Part shown: one piece after another, positions 6,772 to 11,278 of the stretch
How positions within the stretch are numbered: position 1 is the stretch's first letter
How the letters are laid out: each line of letters opens with the position of its first letter
Assembly (NCBI GenBank): GCA_003649915.1
Contig: QMTG01000028.1
Location: forward strand, 1-11,278
Direction: 5' to 3'
Length of the DNA: 11,278 nucleotides
From: Thermoplasmata archaeon
Lineage (GTDB): Archaea; Thermoplasmatota; Thermoplasmata; B31-G17
Program-made: the position numbers and the translations under genes
Notes under the pieces: generated by a model
Seen by the model: only the letters and a program-made list of their open reading frames with translations
What the model was told of the DNA's origin: nothing
Database searches by the model: none

Positions 6772-7781
6772 ATAACGTGCTCACAGCAGTCCTGATGGCT
6801 GGAGGTGAAGGGACGAGGCTCAGACCCATCACATACTACATTCCCAAGCCTCTTATCCCCGTGGCTGGAAAGCCATGCATAGATTATGTTCTCTCCTCAT
6901 TAGCTAAGGGGGGTGTAGGAAGAGTAATAATAACAACGTGCTATTATTTTGATTCCATTGCAAAACATGTAGGTGGGCAAGTTCACGGCATGAACATCGT
7001 TTACTCTGTTGAAGACCCACCCCTCGGAACTGCAGGTGGCGTGAAAAAGGTCATGGGTCTTGTGGATGATACATTCATCGTGGCCAGTGGTGATGTGGTG
7101 GCAGATGTGGACTTTAAGGCAATATATGACTTTCATGCTGACAAAGGGGCAGACGTCACAATGGCTCTTGCCCATGTGGACAAACCGTGGGAGTTTGGTG
7201 TGGTAGATTTGGATGATAATGGCAGGATAAGGGGTTTTATGGAGAAACCAAAACCGTCGGAGGTACCAAAAAGGTTGCTAGAGGGTGGCGCAACAGTGAA
7301 CGCTGGGATATACGTTATCGAGCCTGAAGTTATGAAGGAAGTGCCTCCTGATACCTTTTTTGACTTTTCAAAAAACCTGTTCCCCATTCTTCTTAATAAA
7401 GGGTACAAGATGTTTGGCATCAAACTTTCTGGGTACTGGAAAGATATTGGTAGACCCTCAGACCTGATAATGGCATCTGCTCACATGGCAAAGCGCACCG
7501 GACGGGCAGATGGAAATTACTTGGAGCACGATGTAATTTTGGGCGATAAATGTGTTGTGGAGGAGTGTAGCGTATATGGTAAAAGTAGCATAGGAGCAAA
7601 ATGCACTATAAAGCGCTCCATAATATTCAACAGCACAATTGGAGATAACTGCACAGTAATTGAAAGCGTGATTTGCGGGGATTCTAACATTGGTGACGAT
7701 GTGGTTGTTGAAAACTCTGTTATAGGCAGGGGAATTAGCCTAAATAAAGGTACAAAGGTCACTAATGGCGCAATTTATTGA
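6768..7781 (+). CDS. Sugar-1-phosphate nucleotidylyltransferase with left-handed beta-helix domain
   Basis: 337 residues. It makes an activated nucleotide sugar from NTP and a sugar 1-phosphate in the cytoplasm. The nucleotide-binding signature is MAGGEGTRLRP (10-20) with K27-P-L; the metal-binding aspartate is in SGDVVADVD (D109); EKPK (159-162), VNAGIYV (177-183) and GYWKDIGRP (222-230) complete the GT-A-like catalytic core. The YWxDIG motif is common in mannose-1-phosphate guanylyltransferases and related enzymes. Residues about 253-330 are hexapeptide (LbH) repeats such as ILGDKC, SIGAKC, TIGDNC and NIGDDV. The tail seems too short to be sure of an acetyltransferase active site, so I call only the transferase class. 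The sugar and base are not determinable here. The GTG start at 6768 overlaps the upstream TGA; GTG 6777 in the same frame is an alternative that trims three residues. The gene probably supplies glycan or glycolipid precursors. Confidence 0.88.
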   Translation: MNNVLTAVLMAGGEGTRLRPITYYIPKPLIPVAGKPCIDYVLSSLAKGGVGRVIITTCYYFDSIAKHVGGQVHGMNIVYSVEDPPLGTAGGVKKVMGLVDDTFIVASGDVVADVDFKAIYDFHADKGADVTMALAHVDKPWEFGVVDLDDNGRIRGFMEKPKPSEVPKRLLEGGATVNAGIYVIEPEVMKEVPPDTFFDFSKNLFPILLNKGYKMFGIKLSGYWKDIGRPSDLIMASAHMAKRTGRADGNYLEHDVILGDKCVVEECSVYGKSSIGAKCTIKRSIIFNSTIGDNCTVIESVICGDSNIGDDVVVENSVIGRGISLNKGTKVTNGAIY

Positions 7782-7808
7782 TTGCGAAAAGGCTGTATTC
7801 TTCCATGA

Positions 7809-8642
7809 TTAATTTTTCATGTTTTGATAAATCTCGGGAGGAATACCGCAACATATTGCGCGAATAGTGCCAGGATACTTTTTTCTCACGCATAGCGTGG
7901 GCATTGCAATACCATCAACGTAAGGGGCTACAGCGTCCTCCAACTCAAAATCCCGTGGTCTCATGCACCCTAGGATTATTCTTTTGCTGCGGAAAAAGCG
8001 GCGAGCGGTTACCACGAAATCAATAAAACCCTCCCTATCCAGACTTATACGAGAAAAAGCAGTCCCTGGAGTGCTCAGGACTGCATTTATTATTAGGCTG
8101 TTGAAACGCATACCTGCAAGCATACGTAACGCCGTCCTTTCCCCACTCTCCCTGCCCCAGTAAAGCCCGAAGGTTATGTGAGGGGATATGTATCTAATGC
8201 CAGAATCGCTGACCACCCTTATCATATCCTCCATGAAGCCTATATCAAACGGCAAATGATAAATCTCCCTGAAGATTCTATCATCGCCCACAACGTCAAA
8301 GAATAGCACATCAATCAAATCTACTATTGGCTGAATGTCTATGGCGGAAATAAAGCCAGGATGCGCCGCTATTATCAGAGAAGTACTTTTCTTTATTTCT
8401 TTCAGAGGTCTTCTGTATTTGCTGAGGGGCACCCTGCCGCTGGGGTCACAGCCACCACTTATCAGCATGCCATGTGCGCCTTTTTCTTCTAATAAACGCG
8501 CCAGTTTTATGAGATCGTTGTCATTGCGTACGTGGTGCATGCCCCTTAGATACTTGCCCATGCAGTGCTCGCAACTCAGCGCACAGTAGTTTCCCGTTAG
8601 AGATACTGCGGGAAATTTATCCCCAGGGATGAAATATTCCAT
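7809..8642 (-). CDS. Radical SAM protein, biotin-synthase-like (COG1856 type); possible lipoate-synthase-like subunit
   Basis: 277 residues, cytoplasmic. The SAM-cluster motif is C20-x3-C24-x2-C27 (CALSCEHC) near the N terminus. It is followed by ISGGCDPSGRVPL (61-73), a variant of the radical SAM glycine-rich strand with a cysteine at 65. PHITFGLYWGRESGE (154-168) suits the barrel's SAM-ribose face. Further cysteines lie at 226 (LGCMRPR), 251 and 264-265, and could bind a second cluster. The GCMRPR and VDGIAMPT motifs match archaeal proteins annotated as uncharacterised biotin synthase homologues. Relatives in Thermococcus include the split lipoate synthase LipS1/LipS2, so sulfur insertion is a fair hypothesis, but no partner gene is in view. 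The start ATG 8640-8642 has SD GAGGGG (8654-8649 on the minus strand) six bases upstream. It shares a divergent promoter region with the protease gene. Confidence 0.75.
   Translation of the reverse strand: MEYFIPGDKFPAVSLTGNYCALSCEHCMGKYLRGMHHVRNDNDLIKLARLLEEKGAHGMLISGGCDPSGRVPLSKYRRPLKEIKKSTSLIIAAHPGFISAIDIQPIVDLIDVLFFDVVGDDRIFREIYHLPFDIGFMEDMIRVVSDSGIRYISPHITFGLYWGRESGERTALRMLAGMRFNSLIINAVLSTPGTAFSRISLDREGFIDFVVTARRFFRSKRIILGCMRPRDFELEDAVAPYVDGIAMPTLCVRKKYPGTIRAICCGIPPEIYQNMKN
7813..7825 (+). terminator. Candidate U-tract terminator of the UbiA operon
   Basis: Thirty-two bases after the nucleotidylyltransferase stop, the plus strand has TTTTT (7813-7817) and TTTT (7822-7825) in AT-rich sequence with no strong hairpin, which fits archaeal U-tract termination. 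It overlaps the end of the convergent radical SAM gene. The stop codons of the two genes are separated by 27 bases. Confidence 0.4.
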
Positions 8643-8739
8643 GGTATTCCCCTCTTTCTTGGCTCACAATTCTTAGCCATACAGTTGTGCTTTGCACGCC
8701 ATATATGCAAACATTATATAGGCTTGTTGCAAATATCCC
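8643..8739. promoter_or_regulatory. Divergent promoter region with repeated TGCAAA and an inverted repeat
   Basis: The 97 bases separate radical SAM (minus) and protease (plus). A minus-strand TATA candidate, CATATATG (8700-8707), would start transcription near 8678, leaving a leader that contains the SD. A plus-strand TATA, TTATATA (8714-8720), is centred 23 bases before ATG 8740, implying a leaderless protease message. TTTGCA (8691-8696) and TGCAAA (8706-8711) form an inverted repeat around the minus TATA; TGCAAA recurs at 8728-8733, 22 bases on, covering the plus start region. These could be operator sites for a shared regulator. Confidence 0.45.
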
Positions 8740-10215
8740 ATGCACATGTTTGGAAATGGAGTGGTAAACGAGGAACTGGAAAAAGTAAGGGCTTTGGTTT
8801 CGTATGATTTCCCTGTGTATAATAGCCTAGTATCTGCAGATGCATTCGTGTTTTTTGTTCAGGTATTCGATGACCTAGACCGCAGGTTTGAGAGTCTGAG
8901 AATAAGGCTGAGGGATATAGGATACCTGCCCATGATAAAGAAAGAAAAGGGAGAATACATGATATACGTTATGAGAATGAGAAAAAAGGGGAGCAGGGGG
9001 GTGAAAATAAACCTTATCATGCTAATCCTCACGATAATAACAACAGGAATCGCTGGAACAATGCTGTGGTCCTCGTACGTTAACGCATCACGGCTGTTTA
9101 CCGCAAAAAACGTTATTTATGGTCTTATATACTTCTCCGCACCACTATTGCTTATACTTGGCTCACACGAACTTGGTCATTACATGGTGTCCAAGAAGCA
9201 TAACGTGGATGCCACACTACCATTCTTTATACCCTTTCCCCCTCCTCTTGGCACTATGGGGGCATTCATAAGCATGAAAGAGCCCATACCAGACAGGAAA
9301 GCACTCCTTGATATAGGAATTGCTGGCCCGATAACTGGGTTTCTTGTAGCCATACCCGTAGCACTCCTAGGAATACACCTGAGTAATATATATGCCAGAC
9401 CTGTCCCGCCAAACATTGGAGAGGCGCACGTTTACCTTGTTAGAATGCCACTAATGTACTCTATACTCACACATTTTCTACCGCTGAGGCAGGATGTTAT
9501 GATACACCCTACAATGTTCGCCGCGTGGGCAGGGTTCATAGTAACGGCAATCAATCTCATGCCTATAGGGCAATTAGATGGAGGGCACGTTGCAAGGGCG
9601 ATACTTAGGGCAAAGGCCAAGTACCTGAGCTATGCGTGCATAGGGGTGCTTATTGCACTTTCCGTGTACTACAATTACATTGGGTGGTTCATATTCGCAG
9701 TGCTTGTGATGTTTCTTGGGCTGCGCCATCCGCCACCGCTGAATGATATAAGTGAACTTGATAAAAAAAGGTTTGCAGCAGGTGCCCTTGGATTGTCATT
9801 GATATTCCTATGCTTTGTTCCTGTGCCAATATCGGTTATAGAGAGCGTGCACGATTATCGGGTAATTATCAACGGAAAGGAAGCATACAGCTTGGAACTT
9901 AGAAGTGGAGATTTTGCAAACATAACGATAGAAAACACGGGAAACACTAGGCTTGTCCTTGTTGTCCAGTTTGAGAAAAATCCTGCATTAATATCGCAAA
10001 ACATCACACTCTGGGCAAGGTGCGATAATGCATCATGCTCTGTGGCGGGAGGAGATATAACGGTCGCCCTTGATGGTGGTGGGAGATGCACGCTCACCGT
10101 TTACGGAGCGCTTAACGGTTCATCGGGCAGTGATAAAGTCAGTGCCTACCTTTTGCTTCGAGATGCTGATAATATAATAGAGGATAGATGTGTGAAGATA
10201 ACAATTCGGGGTTGA
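8740..10215 (+). CDS. Site-2-type intramembrane zinc metalloprotease (peptidase M50, EGY-like) with C-terminal extracytoplasmic domain
   Basis: 491 residues. A soluble N-terminal domain (about 10-85) resembles the region before the membrane core in EGY-type proteases. The core has about seven membrane segments (about 90-110, 126-142, 193-212, 257-275, 296-312, 314-327, 346-364). The catalytic zinc motif is H143-E-L-G-H147 and the third ligand is in LDGG (D280). The string FFIPFPPPLGTMGAFISMKE followed by PIPDRKALLDIGIAGPI is characteristic of this M50 branch. Such enzymes cut membrane-spanning substrates, typically to release regulators. Residues about 368-491 form an added beta-rich domain with sequons at N394, N421, N430 and N459 and cysteines at 428, 433, 450 and 484, which should lie outside the cell. 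ATG 8740 is chosen because a TATA box lies 23 bases upstream and there is no SD; ATG 8746 is a possible alternative. The substrate is unknown. Confidence 0.88.
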   Translation: MHMFGNGVVNEELEKVRALVSYDFPVYNSLVSADAFVFFVQVFDDLDRRFESLRIRLRDIGYLPMIKKEKGEYMIYVMRMRKKGSRGVKINLIMLILTIITTGIAGTMLWSSYVNASRLFTAKNVIYGLIYFSAPLLLILGSHELGHYMVSKKHNVDATLPFFIPFPPPLGTMGAFISMKEPIPDRKALLDIGIAGPITGFLVAIPVALLGIHLSNIYARPVPPNIGEAHVYLVRMPLMYSILTHFLPLRQDVMIHPTMFAAWAGFIVTAINLMPIGQLDGGHVARAILRAKAKYLSYACIGVLIALSVYYNYIGWFIFAVLVMFLGLRHPPPLNDISELDKKRFAAGALGLSLIFLCFVPVPISVIESVHDYRVIINGKEAYSLELRSGDFANITIENTGNTRLVLVVQFEKNPALISQNITLWARCDNASCSVAGGDITVALDGGGRCTLTVYGALNGSSGSDKVSAYLLLRDADNIIEDRCVKITIRG

Positions 10216-10235
10216 GTGCTCTGGCAATATGAGCG

Positions 10236-10240
10236 TTTTT
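10236..10240 (+). terminator. Possible U-tract terminator after the protease gene
   Basis: A run of five T lies 21 bases after the protease stop, in an AT-rich gap of 65 bases. No hairpin is evident. Further T-runs at 10259-10263 and 10276-10280 belong to the next promoter area. Confidence 0.3.
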
Positions 10241-10252
10241 ACATATTCTGGG

Positions 10253-10280
10253 ATAAAATTTTTAACAATTCTACCTTTTT
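10253..10280 (+). promoter_or_regulatory. Leaderless promoter of the AhpF-like reductase gene
   Basis: An AT-rich box, ATAAAATTTTTAA (10253-10265), is centred about 22-26 bases before ATG 10281. The sequence just before the ATG is CTACCTTTTT, with no SD, so the message is probably leaderless. Confidence 0.45.
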
Positions 10281-11278
10281 ATGCGAAACATGAGGGATAA
10301 ACTCATACCCCCCGAGACTGGGAAATACCTAAGGGAGAGGTTTAAGGCTCTTGACAAAAATGTGGACATCATTCTTTTCACAAAAAAAGGTGCAAATAAC
10401 GCGTACAATGAACTCACGCGAAAGTTTGTGGCGGAGCTTGTAGAGATAAACAGCAAAATAAGGGTGAGAATGTATGATATACCCTCTGAGCACTCCTCAA
10501 AGTATGGGGTTGTGCGCAGCCCGACAGTGCTTATACAGCCTGACCTTTACAACATACGATACACAGGAGCACCTGCTGGAGAGGAAGGAAGAAGTTTTAT
10601 AGAGACTATTGTCAGAGTGAGTAAAAGAGTCTCCGACCTCTCGCAAAAGAGCAGAGATATCCTTAAAAAACTCAGAGATGATTGGCACATAATGGTCTTT
10701 GTTACACCATCTTGCCCGTACTGCCCAGGGCAGGTTGTGCATGCGTTCGCTGCTGCTATAGAAAGACCCGAACTTATTAAGGCTGAGATGGTTGAGTGTA
10801 TGGAGAATCCGGATTTGTGCCAGGAATATAATGTTGGTGCTGTGCCCCACACCGTTGTTAATGGAATAACACTAGCGATAGGAGTGCATCATGAGGGGTT
10901 TTTCATAATGCAATTATTGACCCTTCAGCCCTCGGAGGAGGTTGTGGAGGGCGTTGAAGAAGAGGCAGGGGGTGTTGTGGCAGAGTACGACCTAATAATC
11001 GTGGGGGGTGGACATGCAGGACTGGCCGCAGAGATTTATGGCGGGAGGGTAGGACTAAGAACAGTTGTAGTTGAAAAGGGCACTGCTGGCGGTCTTGTAG
11101 CGCTCACACCGACCATTGAAAACTATCCGGGACTTACAAGAGTTGGTGGAAGGGCACTTGTTGAGATGATGGTAAACCATGCTAGAAACTATGCAGATAT
11201 AAGGGAAAATGAAGAGGTTGTCGAGGTAAAACTTGGCAGGTTTGTCGAGGCAATAACTTCACGTGGAACATACAGGGG
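10281..11278 (+). CDS. AhpF-like fusion: PDO/glutaredoxin-type N-terminal module plus thioredoxin-reductase FAD domain (3' partial)
   Basis: 332 codons are visible before the window ends, with no stop. Residues about 1-115 form a first thioredoxin-like fold whose active-site position reads LFTKKGANNAY, with no cysteines. Residues about 116-215 form a second fold with a redox-active CPYC at C145-C148 (VTPSCPYCPG) and the cis-proline loop VGAVPHT. After an acidic linker (about 218-235), a flavoprotein domain begins: DLIIVGGGHAGLAAEIYGGR (237-256), then VVVEKGTAGGLV and the ENYPG motif typical of thioredoxin reductases. The order matches bacterial AhpF and archaeal PDO-TrxB fusions, which pass electrons from NAD(P)H via FAD and CxxC pairs to a peroxiredoxin or other disulfide. 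The reductase's own CxxC and the NAD(P)H-binding domain would lie beyond the window. ATG 10281 is chosen from the TATA spacing; ATG 10290 is in frame. The peroxiredoxin partner is not in view. Confidence 0.85.
   Translation, partial: MRNMRDKLIPPETGKYLRERFKALDKNVDIILFTKKGANNAYNELTRKFVAELVEINSKIRVRMYDIPSEHSSKYGVVRSPTVLIQPDLYNIRYTGAPAGEEGRSFIETIVRVSKRVSDLSQKSRDILKKLRDDWHIMVFVTPSCPYCPGQVVHAFAAAIERPELIKAEMVECMENPDLCQEYNVGAVPHTVVNGITLAIGVHHEGFFIMQLLTLQPSEEVVEGVEEEAGGVVAEYDLIIVGGGHAGLAAEIYGGRVGLRTVVVEKGTAGGLVALTPTIENYPGLTRVGGRALVEMMVNHARNYADIRENEEVVEVKLGRFVEAITSRGTYR

Larger units (their letters stand above)
4331..7781 (+). other. Three-gene operon: UbiA prenyltransferase, COG1340 coiled coil, sugar nucleotidylyltransferase
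   Basis: The three reading frames are joined without gaps: TAATG at 5879-5883 links the first pair and GTGA at 6768-6771 links the second. No promoter-like gap exists inside. One promoter at about 4263 and T-tracts after 7781 bound the unit. Tight overlap implies co-transcription and probably translational coupling. Confidence 0.75.

Overview
The window looks archaeal, most likely from a euryarchaeote of the Thermoplasmatota / Aciduliprofundum (DHVE2) type. The evidence is a long archaeal coiled-coil protein of the COG1340 kind, a stand-alone Roadblock/LC7 protein, a surface protein with C-terminal winged helices, an archaeal COG1856-type radical SAM protein, AGG/AGA-dominated arginine codons, and TATA-box promoters placed about 26 bases before leaderless starts or further upstream of Shine-Dalgarno (SD) led starts. 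The lineage is an inference; the archaeal assignment is firmer. Coding density is very high: no gap exceeds 170 bases, and I see no RNA gene, CRISPR array or mobile element.

Layout. Positions 1-2831 hold the 3' part of a very large surface protein: tandem 91-residue cadherin/Ig-like repeats, a PKD-like domain, a hydrophobic membrane region, then two winged helix-turn-helix (wHTH) domains. It reads as a membrane-anchored sensor or adhesin joined directly to a DNA-binding module. A Roadblock/LC7 protein follows (2948-3310). Converging on it is a membrane polyferredoxin of the NapH type (3329-4162, minus). Divergent from that, a tightly overlapping three-gene operon runs 4331-7781: a UbiA-family prenyltransferase with an unusual external C-terminal domain, a COG1340 coiled-coil protein, and a sugar-phosphate nucleotidylyltransferase with a left-handed beta-helix tail. 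Convergent with the operon is a radical SAM protein of the biotin-synthase-like COG1856 type (7809-8642, minus). It shares a 97-base divergent promoter region with a site-2-type intramembrane metalloprotease (8740-10215), which also carries an added external beta-rich domain. The window ends inside an AhpF-like fusion of a two-fold glutaredoxin/PDO module to a thioredoxin-reductase domain (10281 onward).

How the genes may work together. The operon suggests envelope lipid or glycan chemistry: a membrane prenyl transfer step beside nucleotide-sugar production. The Fe-S, radical SAM and disulfide-reductase genes suggest an anaerobic redox lifestyle. The most unusual object is the surface-repeat/wHTH protein. 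An intramembrane protease about 6 kb away makes regulated release of its DNA-binding tail a testable, but unproven, idea.
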